64,000 bases of DNA, from positions 62,001 to 126,000 of the forward strand of contig BGOJ01000002.1 in NCBI GenBank assembly GCA_003569185.1, given 5' to 3'. Shown one piece after another: positions 10,217 to 21,817 of the stretch (its first letter is position 1; the number at the start of each line of letters is the position of its first letter). Under the pieces are notes generated by a model. It was not told the DNA's origin, did not search any database, and was given only the letters and a program-made list of their open reading frames with translations. Made by a program: the position numbers and the translations under genes. The DNA comes from Candidatus Planktophila sp. Its GTDB lineage: Bacteria > Actinomycetota > Actinomycetes > Nanopelagicales > Nanopelagicaceae.

Positions 10217-10647
10217 TGCAAGTACTTATCAAACGGCTGGATCCGACTGTGCCAATGCCTTCTTATGCAAAGGGTGGGGATGCTGGCGCTGATTTGGCGA
10301 CCAGAATTGATTTCACAATTAAGCCAGGTGAGCGGATGTTGATTCCAACTGGCATAAGTATTGCACTTCCTAATGGTTATGTTGCTTTGGTTCATCCAAG
10401 ATCAGGGCTAGCAATTAAACATGGCATATCGATGGTCAATACACCAGGAACTGTTGATGCTGGTTTTCGCGGTGAGTTGCAGGTTATTTTAATTAATCAT
10501 GATTTAACAGAGTCTGTTTCATTTAAAAAGGGAGATCGCATCGCCCAACTTGTAATTCAAAAAGTGGAACGAGCGCAGTTTGTTGAGGTTGCTGATCTAC
10601 CTGGTTCAGAACGTGCCAGCGGGGGATTTGGATCAACTGGCGCATGA
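10213..10647 (+). CDS. dut: dUTP diphosphatase
   Basis: GDAGADLAT, PRSGLAIKHG, NTPGTVDAGFRGE, KGDRIAQLVIQ, RASGGFGSTG motifs I-V. Confidence 0.95.
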   Translation: MMQVLIKRLDPTVPMPSYAKGGDAGADLATRIDFTIKPGERMLIPTGISIALPNGYVALVHPRSGLAIKHGISMVNTPGTVDAGFRGELQVILINHDLTESVSFKKGDRIAQLVIQKVERAQFVEVADLPGSERASGGFGSTGA

Positions 10648-11267
10648 GTTATCAAGGACATAATGAGGATAAAGACAAAGTATTAAATGCCTTAGGTGGT
10701 AAGCGTGGATTAATTGATTCAGGTCTTCCTGCCTTAGTTTTCTTAGTAGTTTTTAACCTCTCCGGCAAAGATGTAAATGCAGCTCTTTATTCAGCTGTGG
10801 CACTTTCTATACTGCTAACACTTCTTCGCTTATTAAAGCGAGAGACAATTCAACATGCCTTTTCTGGATTAATTGGTGTTGGAATTTGCGCATTAATTTC
10901 AAAGCGGACTGGCAATGCCGCAGATTTCTACCTGCCAGGCTTATGGATTAATGCTGGATACGGTCTGCTTTATGCAATTACAAATTTAGTTAAATGGCCA
11001 ATTTTGGGTGTAATGCTTGGCCCAATCTTGGGAGAGAACTTGTTGTGGCGAAAAGATCCTGCCCGATTAAATGCATATATAAAAGCTGGTTGGCTTTGGG
11101 TTGCAATGTTTGCCGCTAGATTAATTGTTCAATACCCACTTTATAAGAGTGGAAATATCAATATTTTAGGCACTGCTCGTTTGCTGATGGGATATCCATT
11201 ATTCATATTAACTGCTTGGGGAACTTGGCAAATCTTAAGAAAAACTCCTACAACTAAAGTTAATTAG
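10644..11267 (+). CDS. DUF3159 family integral membrane protein
   Basis: Multi-TM protein with LGGKRGLIDSGLPALVFLVVF start and location after dut. Confidence 0.8.
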   Translation: MSYQGHNEDKDKVLNALGGKRGLIDSGLPALVFLVVFNLSGKDVNAALYSAVALSILLTLLRLLKRETIQHAFSGLIGVGICALISKRTGNAADFYLPGLWINAGYGLLYAITNLVKWPILGVMLGPILGENLLWRKDPARLNAYIKAGWLWVAMFAARLIVQYPLYKSGNINILGTARLLMGYPLFILTAWGTWQILRKTPTTKVN

Positions 11268-11917
11268 ATAAAGCAGGACTTTAGTTTTTCCTCAGCTTTA
11301 GCTGATGCTACAAATAGCAATTCATCACCGGGTGCGAAAACATCATGATCCTTTGGTGTAATTACATGGCTATCTCTAACTATTGCAGCCAGGCTGGCAT
11401 CCTCTGGTAATTCAACTTCACCAACAGTTTTACCGCAACATTTAGCGGTATCTGGCAAGGTTATTTCTACTAAGTTTGCTTCACCTTTTCTAAATGAGAA
11501 TAAACGAACCACATCGCCAACACTTACCGCCTCTTCAACAAGGGCAGAGATAATTCTTGGTGTTGAAACAGAAACATCCACACCCCAGGATGAATCAAAC
11601 ATCCACTCATTTTTTGGGTGATTTACTCTTGCGACAACTCTTGGTACGCCATACTCAGTCTTACCAAGTAATGATGCAACAAGATTCACTTTGTCATCAC
11701 CAGTTGCAGCAACTAACACCTGGCAGCCATCTAATTTAGCTTGATCTAGTGCGGTAATTTCACAAGCATCAGCGAGCAACCATTCCGCCGCTGGGACTGA
11801 ATCCATCTTTAGCGCTTTTGGATCCTTATCAATTAAAAGCACTTGATGGCCATTTTCCAACAATTCTCGAGCAATCGCTCTGCCAACATTTCCAGCTCCT
11901 GCAATGGCAATTCTCAT
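11264..11917 (-). CDS. TrkA-type K+ uptake regulatory protein (N+C domains)
   Basis: MRIAIAGAGNVGRAIARELLENGHQVLLIDKD Rossmann start; TrkA-C; paired with the next gene. Confidence 0.88.
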   Translation of the reverse strand: MRIAIAGAGNVGRAIARELLENGHQVLLIDKDPKALKMDSVPAAEWLLADACEITALDQAKLDGCQVLVAATGDDKVNLVASLLGKTEYGVPRVVARVNHPKNEWMFDSSWGVDVSVSTPRIISALVEEAVSVGDVVRLFSFRKGEANLVEITLPDTAKCCGKTVGEVELPEDASLAAIVRDSHVITPKDHDVFAPGDELLFVASAKAEEKLKSCFI

Positions 11918-12588
11918 TAAGCACCTGCCGGAGATTTAGCGAGAGTTTTCTCAGTTTCAGCAACCTGTTTTTCGTTAACTAAAAGATGAACTAAATCGCC
12001 CTCTTGCAAAACTGTGTGCTCATCTGGCAATACTGCTTCACCTAGTCTGGTTACAAATGCAACTCTGGCATTTGTATTTTTCTCAATTAAAAGTATTGAT
12101 TCGCCATACCAATCTTTGTGAAGGCTAACTTCAACAAGCAAGATTGTGCCAGTGGCATCTCGCCACTCTGATTTTGTGCCATCAGGAGTTAATCGGCGCA
12201 TGATCTGATCAGTTGTCCATAGAACTGTTGCAACTGTTGGAATGCCAAGGCGCTGATAAATCTCAGCACGGCCTGGATCATAAATTCGAGCAACAACATT
12301 TTTCACACCAAAAGTTTCCCGAGCCACTCTTGCTGCCAAAATATTTGAATTATCACCATTTGATACTGCTGCAAAAGCATCAGCTTTTTCGATTCCTGCC
12401 TCTAATAATGTGTCACGATCAAAGCCGACACCGGCAACTGTTCGGCCATTGAAGTTTGCACCTAGACGTCTGAAAGCTTCGCGGTTTTGGTCAATTACAG
12501 CCACTGTGTGGCCAGATTTTTCAAGATCTACCGCAAGGGTCGAACCGACTCGACCACAACCCATTATTACGACGTGCACAAAGTACAA
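11917..12588 (-). CDS. TrkA-type K+ uptake regulatory protein
   Basis: VIMGCGRVGSTLAVDLEKSGHTVAVIDQN; TrkA-C. Confidence 0.88.
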   Translation of the reverse strand: MYFVHVVIMGCGRVGSTLAVDLEKSGHTVAVIDQNREAFRRLGANFNGRTVAGVGFDRDTLLEAGIEKADAFAAVSNGDNSNILAARVARETFGVKNVVARIYDPGRAEIYQRLGIPTVATVLWTTDQIMRRLTPDGTKSEWRDATGTILLVEVSLHKDWYGESILLIEKNTNARVAFVTRLGEAVLPDEHTVLQEGDLVHLLVNEKQVAETEKTLAKSPAGA

Positions 12589-12611
12589 CTTACACCCATA
12601 GGCTCCGCACT

Positions 12612-13817
12612 ATGGAATCAAACGCTCAGGAGCGGTTAAAAGAAGGCCAGATTGTCCAGGTCCAAATTGGCCCAGTGGCACATGGTGGACATTTTGTTGC
12701 AAGATATAACGGACAAGTTATTTTTGTGCGCCATGGCATAACCGATGAGTTAGTCAATATAAAAATTACCTCAGTTAGTTCAAAAATTGCACATGCAAAT
12801 GTTGTAGAAGTATTACAACCAGCCGCCTCTCGAGTTTCACCACCTTGTCAGTATGCCGGCAGTTGTGGTGGTTGCGATTTTCAGCATGTAAATATCAGCA
12901 CGCAACGTGAATTAAAAGCTCAGATTATTAAGGAACAGTTCTTGCGAATTGGCAAAATGGATTTAGCACAACTTGGCTTTGACCTAAAGGTGAGAGCGGT
13001 AGAACCTGCTGATGGATTGCATTGGCGAACTCGTATGGATTTTGCCGTTTCAGCAAATGGTCAGATTGGTTTTTTTGGCGCTCGAAGTAATGATGTGGTT
13101 GAAATAAAGGATTGCCTTATTGCTGATAAAAGAATGAATGTGGGTGAATTATCTAGCAGGCAGTGGAAATCTGATGCCAGAGTTGAGGTTGCTGTTTCCA
13201 GCACCAATGAAGTTTCAGTTATGCGATCTGGTAGAAGTATTAGTGGTCCTACCCAGATTGTTGAGCAAGTAGGTGGTAACTCATTTAAGATTTCACCCTC
13301 TGCTTTCTGGCAAAGCCATCGCTCAGCACCGGTTGAGTTGGTAAAAGCTGCACTATCCCAACTTGGTATAAAGCCAGCAGATCACGTTTTAGATCTTTAC
13401 TCTGGTGTTGGATTATTTGCAGCTGCGATACTAAAAGAGATTAATGATCGAGGCTTTGTTACCTTAATTGAGAGTGATAAAACAGCGGTAGCAGATGCGC
13501 GAAGAATTTTCCTAAATAAAGAGAATGTGAAGATTTTTCAAGGATTAGTTGCCCAACAATTGCCAATTGTGAAGCGTGCAGATTTGATTTTATTAGATCC
13601 ACCAAGAACAGGTGCTGGTGATGTTGTAATTAATCAGATGGTTAAATTCAAACCTAGAAAAATAGTTTATGTTGCATGCGATCCCGCTGCATTGGCAAGA
13701 GATGCAAAAACTTTGGCAGATCTTGGTTATAAGTTGGATCACATTGAGGCTTTTGATCTTTTCCCAATGACCCAGCACATTGAGTGCGTGGCTGGATTTT
13801 CACCGGCAAACAGATAG
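12612..13817 (+). CDS. TrmA/RumA-family class I SAM-dependent RNA methyltransferase
   Basis: TRAM-like N-terminus, [14 protein letters not shown] Fe-S cysteines, [32 protein letters not shown] motifs. Confidence 0.88.
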   Translation: MESNAQERLKEGQIVQVQIGPVAHGGHFVARYNGQVIFVRHGITDELVNIKITSVSSKIAHANVVEVLQPAASRVSPPCQYAGSCGGCDFQHVNISTQRELKAQIIKEQFLRIGKMDLAQLGFDLKVRAVEPADGLHWRTRMDFAVSANGQIGFFGARSNDVVEIKDCLIADKRMNVGELSSRQWKSDARVEVAVSSTNEVSVMRSGRSISGPTQIVEQVGGNSFKISPSAFWQSHRSAPVELVKAALSQLGIKPADHVLDLYSGVGLFAAAILKEINDRGFVTLIESDKTAVADARRIFLNKENVKIFQGLVAQQLPIVKRADLILLDPPRTGAGDVVINQMVKFKPRKIVYVACDPAALARDAKTLADLGYKLDHIEAFDLFPMTQHIECVAGFSPANR

Positions 13818-13855
13818 GATTAGGTCAGAATTACACAGGAAAGAGGTGTGGGGCA

Positions 13856-16516
13856 TTGAGTAAGAACTCATTTAAGTCCAAAACCACACTGGAAGTAGCC
13901 GGTAAGAGCTATGAAATATTTGATATCACTGGCTTTGCTGAAGCAAAAGATCTTCCATTTAGCTTAAAGATTTTGCTTGAAAATTTACTTCGCACCGAAG
14001 ATGGTGCCAATATCACTGCAGATCAGATAAAGAAGTTAGCTAGTTGGAATCCATCTGCTGAACCAGATACTGAAATTCAATTTACGCCAGCACGTGTGAT
14101 TATGCAGGATTTCACAGGCGTGCCCTGCGTAGTGGATCTAGCAACTATGCGAGAGGCAATTGCAGATTTAGGTGGAGATCCAGCAAAAGTAAATCCGCTG
14201 TCACCTGCAGAGTTGGTAATTGATCACTCTGTAATTGCAGATCTCTTTGGAACTAAGGATTCTTTTGAACAAAATGTTGATATTGAGTACCAACGAAATA
14301 AGGAGAGATATCGCTTCTTGCGTTGGGGACAAACCGCATTTGATGAATTTAAAGTTGTGCCACCAGGAACTGGAATTGTTCACCAGGTAAATATTGAGTA
14401 CTTAGCAAGAGTTGTAATGAGTCGAGTAGTGGATGGCACTTTACGGGCTTATCCAGACACAGTTGTTGGAACTGATTCACACACCACCATGGTTAACGGA
14501 TTAGGCGTGCTTGGCTGGGGTGTTGGTGGCATTGAGGCGGAGGCAGCATTACTAGGTCAACCAGTTTCGATGTTAATCCCAAGAGTTGTTGGATTTAAAT
14601 TAAATGGCCAACTGCCAGTAGGAACTACTGCAACAGATTTAGTTTTAACAATCACTCAGATGCTGCGAAAGCATGGAGTAGTTGGAAAGTTTGTGGAGTT
14701 CTATGGTCCGGGCGTTACCGCGCTGCCAATGGCTAATCGCGCAACTATCGGAAACATGTCACCTGAGTATGGCTCAACATGTGCAATCTTTCCAGTGGAT
14801 GAAGAAACCATTAGGTATTTAAAACTTACTGGCAGAAGTGAAGAGCAGTTAGAGTTGGTAGAAAAGTATGCAAAGGTAAATGGACTTTGGCATGATCCTT
14901 CTGCATCACCAAGGTATTCAGAAAAATTAGAGTTAGATCTTTCAACAATTGTGCCCTCAATTGCTGGTCCAAAGCGTCCACAAGATCGAATCTCATTAAG
15001 TGATGCGAAGAGTTCATATGCAGCTGTGGCACCAACTTATTTCACCGATAAAACAAATAAAAATAAGATTGATGTGAAGGTTAATGGCAAGCCAACTACT
15101 GTTTCTAATGGTGATGTGGTTATTGCATCAATTACCTCTTGCACAAATACCTCTAATCCTTCAGTAATGATTGGAGCTGCATTACTGGCCAAGAAGGCGG
15201 TAGAAAAGGGTTTAACCAGTAAACCTTGGGTTAAAACCACATTGGCGCCAGGATCTAAAGTAGTTACCGATTATTACGATCGCTCAGGTCTTACCCCATA
15301 TATGGAGAAATTAGGTTTTAACTTAGTTGGCTATGGCTGCGTAACTTGTATTGGAAATTCAGGTCCACTTCCAGTTGAGATCAGTAAGGCAATCAATGAG
15401 AATGACTTAGCTGTCTCTGCCGTCCTTTCTGGAAATCGAAATTTTGAAGGTCGAATTTCACCGGATGTGAAGATGAACTACTTAGCTTCACCACCCTTAG
15501 TAGTGGCTTATGCCTTAACTGGATCTATGAATCATGATTTTGAAAAAGATCCAATTGGTACTGGCAGTGATGGCAATCCAGTATTCCTCAAGGATATTTG
15601 GCCAACAAGTGCGGAGATTGAATCGGTAGTGGCTTCATCCATTTCATCAGATATGTTTACAAAAGATTACGCATCAGTTTTTGAAGGGGATAAGAGATGG
15701 AAATCTCTAGATACACCAACCGGTAATACTTTTGAGTGGGATGCTAAATCTACCTATGTTAGAAAGCCTCCATATTTTGATGGTATGCCACGAAATCCAA
15801 AGCCGGTCACAAATATTGAATCTGCCAGAGTGCTAGCAGTCTTAGGAGATTCAGTAACCACTGATCACATTTCACCTGCTGGAAATATTAAAGCTGATTC
15901 ACCAGCTGGTAAGTATTTGGCAGAGCATGGAATCGATCGAGCTGACTTTAACTCTTATGGCTCTCGCCGCGGCAATCATGAGGTAATGATCCGTGGCACA
16001 TTTGCAAATATTCGGTTAAAGAATTTACTGTTGAATGGTGTGGAGGGTGGATTTACTAAAAATTTCTTAGCCAATGGCGAACAAACCACAATTTATGATG
16101 CATCTCGGGCATACATTGAAGCAAATATTCCGTTAGTAATTCTGGCTGGTAAAGAGTATGGCTCAGGTTCTTCTCGCGACTGGGCAGCTAAGGGAACAGC
16201 ACTGCTTGGAGTGCGTGCAGTAATTGCAGAATCTTTTGAAAGAATTCATCGATCAAATTTAATTGGTATGGGAGTACTGCCACTTCAATTCCTAGATGGT
16301 GAGAATGCAGCCTCATTAGGTTTAGATGGCAGTGAGGTATTTTCCATTACCGGTGTTGATAAATTAAATGATGGTCAAACACCGAAAGAGGTTGTAGTTA
16401 GTGCTGGTAGCAAGAAATTTAACGCCAAGCTTCGGATCGATACCCCAGGTGAGGCAGATTACTATCGCCATGGCGGCATCATGCAGTATGTATTACGCTC
16501 ATTATTGAGCAAGTAA
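13856..16516 (+). CDS. acnA: Aconitate hydratase
   Basis: [72 protein letters not shown] start at 13856 preferred over ORF start 13784. Confidence 0.93.
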   Translation: MSKNSFKSKTTLEVAGKSYEIFDITGFAEAKDLPFSLKILLENLLRTEDGANITADQIKKLASWNPSAEPDTEIQFTPARVIMQDFTGVPCVVDLATMREAIADLGGDPAKVNPLSPAELVIDHSVIADLFGTKDSFEQNVDIEYQRNKERYRFLRWGQTAFDEFKVVPPGTGIVHQVNIEYLARVVMSRVVDGTLRAYPDTVVGTDSHTTMVNGLGVLGWGVGGIEAEAALLGQPVSMLIPRVVGFKLNGQLPVGTTATDLVLTITQMLRKHGVVGKFVEFYGPGVTALPMANRATIGNMSPEYGSTCAIFPVDEETIRYLKLTGRSEEQLELVEKYAKVNGLWHDPSASPRYSEKLELDLSTIVPSIAGPKRPQDRISLSDAKSSYAAVAPTYFTDKTNKNKIDVKVNGKPTTVSNGDVVIASITSCTNTSNPSVMIGAALLAKKAVEKGLTSKPWVKTTLAPGSKVVTDYYDRSGLTPYMEKLGFNLVGYGCVTCIGNSGPLPVEISKAINENDLAVSAVLSGNRNFEGRISPDVKMNYLASPPLVVAYALTGSMNHDFEKDPIGTGSDGNPVFLKDIWPTSAEIESVVASSISSDMFTKDYASVFEGDKRWKSLDTPTGNTFEWDAKSTYVRKPPYFDGMPRNPKPVTNIESARVLAVLGDSVTTDHISPAGNIKADSPAGKYLAEHGIDRADFNSYGSRRGNHEVMIRGTFANIRLKNLLLNGVEGGFTKNFLANGEQTTIYDASRAYIEANIPLVILAGKEYGSGSSRDWAAKGTALLGVRAVIAESFERIHRSNLIGMGVLPLQFLDGENAASLGLDGSEVFSITGVDKLNDGQTPKEVVVSAGSKKFNAKLRIDTPGEADYYRHGGIMQYVLRSLLSK

Positions 16517-16552
16517 ATCGCCATTGTTTTAACTACCCTTTAAACTATAGCC

Positions 16553-18487
16553 ATGCTTAATCAGATTAAATCTCCTGCGGATTTAAAGAAACTCTCTGCT
16601 GAAGAGATAGATCAATTATCAGCTGAAATTAGATCATTTCTAATTGAACATGTTTCAAAATCAGGTGGACACCTTGGCCCAAATTTGGGCGTTGTTGAAT
16701 TAACCATAGCTATTCATAGAATTTTTGATTCACCAAAAGATGTTGTGGTTTTTGATACTGGCCATCAAAGCTATGTTCACAAGTTGTTAACTGGCCGCAT
16801 GGCTGGTTTTGAAAAACTTCGCCAACGTGGTGGTTTAGCAGGATACCCAAATCGAAGCGAGAGTGAGCATGATGTTGTTGAAAACTCACATGCATCTACC
16901 GCCCTTTCTTGGAGTGATGGTATTGCCAAAGGTTTTTCACTAACAAATCAAAAAGATCGCGCAGTAGTGTGTGTGGTTGGTGATGGTGCTTTAACTGGTG
17001 GCATGAGTTGGGAAGCATTAAATAATATTTCTACCAGCAAAAATGAGAGACTAGTAATAATTGTTAATGATAATGAAAGATCTTACTCACCAACTATTGG
17101 TGGTCTAGCTACCTATCTTTCCACCTTGCGTGCTACAAGTGGATACGAGAAATTCTTAGATTGGGGCAAGGGAGTTTTAGAAAGAACACCAGTTGTTGGC
17201 CACCCAATTTATGAAACTTTGCATGGTGTTAAAAAAGGAATTAAAGATATTGTTGCCCCACAAGGAATGTTTGAAGACTTAGGTCTTAAGTATTTAGGGC
17301 CAGTAGATGGCCATGATGTGGTTGCAATTGAAAAGACCTTAAAGATTGCTAAAGAGTTTGGCCAGCCGGTTTTAGTTCATGTAATTACTGAAAAAGGTAA
17401 AGGTCATGCACCTGCAATTAATGATGAAGCTGAGAAGTTTCATGCCGTTGGAGTTGTGGATGCTGAAACTGGTCAGCCGCTAAGTAAGAGTGGAAAGAGT
17501 TGGACCTCTGTATTTTCAGATGAGTTGGTAAAGATAGGTGCCGAAAGAAGTGATGTGGTGGCAATTACTGCAGCAATGATGGGGCCAACTGGTTTAGATA
17601 AGTTTGAAAAAGCATTCCCAGATCGAACATTTGATGTTGGAATTGCTGAGCAGCATGCCGCAACCTCAGCAGCTGGTATGGCATTTGCAGGTTTGCATCC
17701 AGTAGTTGCGGTTTACTCCACATTTTTAAATAGAGCTTTTGATCAATTATTACTTGATGTTGCACTTCATAAAGCTGGAGTAACTTTTGTATTAGATAGA
17801 GCAGGTGTTACCGGTGATGATGGACCATCCCATAATGGCATGTGGGATTTAGCCTTAACTGGAATTGTGCCAACCTTGCATGTAGCAGCGCCACGAGATG
17901 GTGAGCGAGTAAAGGAAACCTTACGTGAGGCGTTAGATATCTCTGATGCGCCTTCTTTAATTCGTTTTCCAAAGGGTGCGGTAAATGCTGACATCCCAGC
18001 CTTTGAACGTCGCGATGGCATTGATGTTTTATACCGTGGTGAGAGCGCAGATGTTTTATTAGTAAGTATTGGCGCCTTTGCATCAATTGCAGTAGAAGCA
18101 GCAGCCCAAGCCTATCGAGAGGGCGTAGGCGTTACCGTTATTGATCCTAGATGGGTCAAACCACTTCCAAAATCATTAGTAACAATGGCTCAACGATATA
18201 AAAATGTAGTTGTGTTAGAAGATGGTATTAAACATGGCGGAATTGCCAGCACAATCTCTGAATTGTTTAGAGATGCACAATTAAATGTGCCAGTTCACTC
18301 TATTGGTTTACCGTTAGCTTTCTTAGAGCACTCAAAGCGAGCTGAGATTTTAGAAGATTTAGGAATTACAGTTCAAAACATCACCAGATCTTTAGTTGCT
18401 TGGAATAGCAGTGAGATTGGATTAGATGTTAAGGAAGGGATGCCACACCCTTTGGATGAAAACGAGCGCCGCAAACCGCTTCGCTAA
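16553..18487 (+). CDS. dxs: 1-deoxy-D-xylulose-5-phosphate synthase
   Basis: GGHLGPNLGVVELT, VFDTGHQSYVHKLLTGR, GDGALTGGMSWEALNN, FDVGIAEQHA motifs. Confidence 0.95.
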   Translation: MLNQIKSPADLKKLSAEEIDQLSAEIRSFLIEHVSKSGGHLGPNLGVVELTIAIHRIFDSPKDVVVFDTGHQSYVHKLLTGRMAGFEKLRQRGGLAGYPNRSESEHDVVENSHASTALSWSDGIAKGFSLTNQKDRAVVCVVGDGALTGGMSWEALNNISTSKNERLVIIVNDNERSYSPTIGGLATYLSTLRATSGYEKFLDWGKGVLERTPVVGHPIYETLHGVKKGIKDIVAPQGMFEDLGLKYLGPVDGHDVVAIEKTLKIAKEFGQPVLVHVITEKGKGHAPAINDEAEKFHAVGVVDAETGQPLSKSGKSWTSVFSDELVKIGAERSDVVAITAAMMGPTGLDKFEKAFPDRTFDVGIAEQHAATSAAGMAFAGLHPVVAVYSTFLNRAFDQLLLDVALHKAGVTFVLDRAGVTGDDGPSHNGMWDLALTGIVPTLHVAAPRDGERVKETLREALDISDAPSLIRFPKGAVNADIPAFERRDGIDVLYRGESADVLLVSIGAFASIAVEAAAQAYREGVGVTVIDPRWVKPLPKSLVTMAQRYKNVVVLEDGIKHGGIASTISELFRDAQLNVPVHSIGLPLAFLEHSKRAEILEDLGITVQNITRSLVAWNSSEIGLDVKEGMPHPLDENERRKPLR

Positions 18488-20531
18488 TTCCTTCTCGATC
18501 TAAGTAAGGCAAAATTCCACCAAGGTGCATTGGCCAACCTGAACCAAGCAACATACAAATATCAATCTCCTGTGGTGTTGAAACCACACCTTCATCTAGC
18601 ATCATCTTTGCCTCAGTTGCCAAAGCCTCTAGCGCCCGTTTTCTCACCTGCTCAGCTGTTGATGGCGTACTTCCTTTTTCGAGTAGAGCAAGTGCCGCCG
18701 GATTAACGGTGTTAACACCATTTGAATCCTTTACATAAAATGTTTTTACCCCATCTTTTACAAACCGCTGCATAGTTGGTGAGATTTTGTAACGTGGGCC
18801 AAGGTTCTTATTTAAAGTTTCAGCCACATGCAATGCAACTCCTGGGCCAACTAAGCCAAGTAATTCAAGGGATGACATTGGAAAACCAAGGGGAGCCATG
18901 GCAGCATCTGCTACCTCATAAGGTGTTCCTTCATCGATTGCATCTGTTACCTCGCCCATAAAACGAGTTAATAGACGATTAACCACAAAAGCTGGCGCAT
19001 CTTTAACAATCACCATTGTCTTCTTTAAATCTTTACCAATATTTATTGCAGTGGCGGTAGTGGCATCATCTGTCTTGGTAGTTCTTGCCACTTCAAGCAG
19101 CGGCATTACTGCAACTGGATTAAAGAAGTGAAATCCAACAACCCGCTCTGGATTCTTCAAGCCCTCACTCATTGCCTCTACTGAAAGGGATGAGGTATTG
19201 GTAGCCAAGATGCACTCTGGTGTAACAATTGCTTCTAGCTCTTTAAACAACTTTTGCTTTAATGACAACTCTTCAAAGATCGCCTCAATTACAAAGTCAG
19301 CATTTGCAAAGATCTTCTTATCTACTGAGCCAGAGATATTTGTTAACAATCTAGCTGCTGATTCCGGGGATAATCGCTTCTTATCAACTAACTTTTGAAT
19401 CTCATTTTTAATCCAGGCTAATCCTTTATCAACTCGCTCTTGATCAAGATCGGTGATTACAACAGGAACCTTAAGATTTCGAAGCATTAGCAATGCCAAC
19501 TGAGATGCCATAAGACCTGCACCAACGACGCCGACTCGAGTTATCTTTCGAGCAAGTGCTGGTTTAGGAGCTCCTTCAACCTTCTTGCGTTTCTTTTGAA
19601 TCAAATTAAATGAGTAAAGAGATGCGCGCAGTGAATCACTCATTACTAAATCAGCTAAAACCTTAGTTTCAGCAGCAAAGCCATCTCGAACTGAATTACT
19701 TTGCGCTGCTTTGATTAAATCAAGGGCTGCAAGTGGGGATGGGATCTGTGCGCCACTATATTTCTTGGCAATCGCTGCTTTACCGGTAGCAATTGCTTTT
19801 TCATAGCCAGCAGAATCCTTACTAAAATCTTTGCGTTCAATCTTATTTTTTCCACTTAATAGATCAGCAGCAAATTTAACTGACCTTTCAATAAAATCAG
19901 CTGGTTCATAAACCGCATCCACTACGCCTAGCGTGAGCGCGTCCTTTGCTTTCATCATGGTGTTGTTGTTTAGTGCATTTAAAATAATTACCTGAACTGC
20001 ATTTTCTGGCCCAATTAGTTTTGGCAGAAGTGTTGCCCCACCCCAACCTGGCACTAAACCTAGGAAACACTCTGGTAAGCCGGTAAAGGCAGTTGTTGCC
20101 AAGGTTCGATAGTGACAGTTAAGTCCAACCTCTAAGCCACCACCTAGTGCTAACCCATTTATAAAGGCAAAGGTTGGCTTCTTACTCTCATGCAGTTTTA
20201 GAAATACCTCATGGCCTAAATCTCCAATTGCAACTGCTTGAGATTTATCTTTTAGAAAACTCATCGCTGAAAGATCAGCACCAGCAGCAAATATAAATGG
20301 CTTACCAGTTACAGCAATTGCTACTGCATCTGATTTTTGCGCCTCATCAATTGCATTAGAAAGAGCCGCTAAGGATGCAGGGCCAAAGGTATTTGGGCGA
20401 TTATGGTCTGCGCCATTATCTAATGTGATTAAGGCAAGGTTACCGGTAGCGCCAAAGGCGGAGAGTGAAACCATCTGCACAATTGCATTGGTTACTACCT
20501 CATCAGGTGCGGCTGCTAATACATCAGACAT
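18429..20531 (-). CDS. fadJ: Fatty acid oxidation complex alpha subunit (enoyl-CoA hydratase/3-hydroxyacyl-CoA dehydrogenase)
   Basis: ECH domain FINGLALGGGLEVGLNCHYR, HADH domain VGVVGAGLMASQLALL, NTSSLSVEAMSEGLKNPERVVGFHFFNP. Confidence 0.92.
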   Translation of the reverse strand: MSDVLAAAPDEVVTNAIVQMVSLSAFGATGNLALITLDNGADHNRPNTFGPASLAALSNAIDEAQKSDAVAIAVTGKPFIFAAGADLSAMSFLKDKSQAVAIGDLGHEVFLKLHESKKPTFAFINGLALGGGLEVGLNCHYRTLATTAFTGLPECFLGLVPGWGGATLLPKLIGPENAVQVIILNALNNNTMMKAKDALTLGVVDAVYEPADFIERSVKFAADLLSGKNKIERKDFSKDSAGYEKAIATGKAAIAKKYSGAQIPSPLAALDLIKAAQSNSVRDGFAAETKVLADLVMSDSLRASLYSFNLIQKKRKKVEGAPKPALARKITRVGVVGAGLMASQLALLMLRNLKVPVVITDLDQERVDKGLAWIKNEIQKLVDKKRLSPESAARLLTNISGSVDKKIFANADFVIEAIFEELSLKQKLFKELEAIVTPECILATNTSSLSVEAMSEGLKNPERVVGFHFFNPVAVMPLLEVARTTKTDDATTATAINIGKDLKKTMVIVKDAPAFVVNRLLTRFMGEVTDAIDEGTPYEVADAAMAPLGFPMSSLELLGLVGPGVALHVAETLNKNLGPRYKISPTMQRFVKDGVKTFYVKDSNGVNTVNPAALALLEKGSTPSTAEQVRKRALEALATEAKMMLDEGVVSTPQEIDICMLLGSGWPMHLGGILPYLDREGISEAVCGARFHPKGVASLP

Positions 20532-21736
20532 TATTTATCACCTTTGTAATTAGGGTTTTCCCAAATAATTGTGCCACCCATACCTAAGCCGATACACATA
20601 GTGGTAATTCCATATCTAACCTCTGGGTGCTCTTTAAAGCCATTAGCTAGATTTAAAATTAAGCGCACCCCTGATGAGGCCAGGGGATGACCTACGGCAA
20701 TCGCACCGCCATAGATATTTACTCGCTTATCATCATCGGCAATGCCAAAGTGATCTAAAAATGAAAGTACTTGAATTGCAAATGCTTCATTAACCTCAAA
20801 TAAACCAATATCGGTAATATCTAAGCCAGCTTTTTTCAAAGCTTTAATAGTGCTCGGCACTGGTCCATAGCCCATGATCTCTGGCTCAACACCGGCAAAT
20901 GCAAAAGAAACTAACTTAGCTTTGATTGGCAGATTTAACTCTTTAGCTTTTGCCTCAGATGCCAAGATTGCAGCAGTTGCGCCATCATTTAAGCCAGCGG
21001 CATTTCCTGCAGTTACCCGTCCGGCTGCTCTAAATGGTGTTTTAAGTGCAGCTAATGCTTCAAGTGTGGTTTGTGGTCTTGGTGGCTCATCAACTGTTGC
21101 CACACCCCAACCCGCCTCAACATTTCTAGTTGCAACTGGAATTAGATCAGGTTGAATTTTATTTGCAGCATAAGCGGCAGCTGTTTTTTGTTGTGATGCT
21201 AATGCGTACTTATCTGCCCGCTCCTTTGTCAGGTGGGGAAATTTGTCATGTAATCGCTCAGCAGTTGCACCCATTTGCAGCGCATCTGTATCAACAATTT
21301 TTTCAGCTAGGTATCTTGGATTTGGATCCATGCCATCACCCATTGGGTGATTTCCCATATGTTCTACGCCGCCTGCGATTGCTAAATCATAAGCACCCAT
21401 ATTTATGCCACCGGCAATGGTGGTCACCGCAGTTAGTGCACCAGCACACCAGCGATCAATTGAGTAACCTGGAACTGATTTTGGAATGCCAGCTAAAATT
21501 GAAACTGATCGACCAATATTCATACCTTGATCACCAGTTTGAGTTGCAGCTGCAATTGCCACATCATCAATTTGATCTACTGGCAGATTTGGATTTCGCT
21601 CTAGTAATCCGCGAATGCAGCGAACCATAATGTCATCAGCTCTGGTTTGGGCGTAGAGGGAGCCAGCTTTACCAAATGGGGTGCGAACTGCATCAACTAA
21701 GACCACATTGGTTTTTGCACTTGCAGTTTTGCTCAT
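20531..21736 (-). CDS. fadA: Acetyl-CoA acyltransferase (thiolase)
   Basis: VDRTP-like start, DRWCAGALTAV active Cys, NEAFAIQVL, GGAIAVGHPLASSGVR, CIGLGMGG. Confidence 0.92.
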   Translation of the reverse strand: MSKTASAKTNVVLVDAVRTPFGKAGSLYAQTRADDIMVRCIRGLLERNPNLPVDQIDDVAIAAATQTGDQGMNIGRSVSILAGIPKSVPGYSIDRWCAGALTAVTTIAGGINMGAYDLAIAGGVEHMGNHPMGDGMDPNPRYLAEKIVDTDALQMGATAERLHDKFPHLTKERADKYALASQQKTAAAYAANKIQPDLIPVATRNVEAGWGVATVDEPPRPQTTLEALAALKTPFRAAGRVTAGNAAGLNDGATAAILASEAKAKELNLPIKAKLVSFAFAGVEPEIMGYGPVPSTIKALKKAGLDITDIGLFEVNEAFAIQVLSFLDHFGIADDDKRVNIYGGAIAVGHPLASSGVRLILNLANGFKEHPEVRYGITTMCIGLGMGGTIIWENPNYKGDK

Positions 21737-21817
21737 TTTTAGCCCCTAGCTATTTGGCTGCTTGGATATAAGGCTAGGTTACCCGCCAGTAGAGAAAATG
21801 GGTAGTGGGAGGAGTAC

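Noticed and set aside
21130-21630. 166-aa plus-strand ORF inside the thiolase gene
   Set aside because: Antisense shadow ORF with Leu/His/Gln-biased composition and no recognisable domain; fadA is clearly real on the minus strand.
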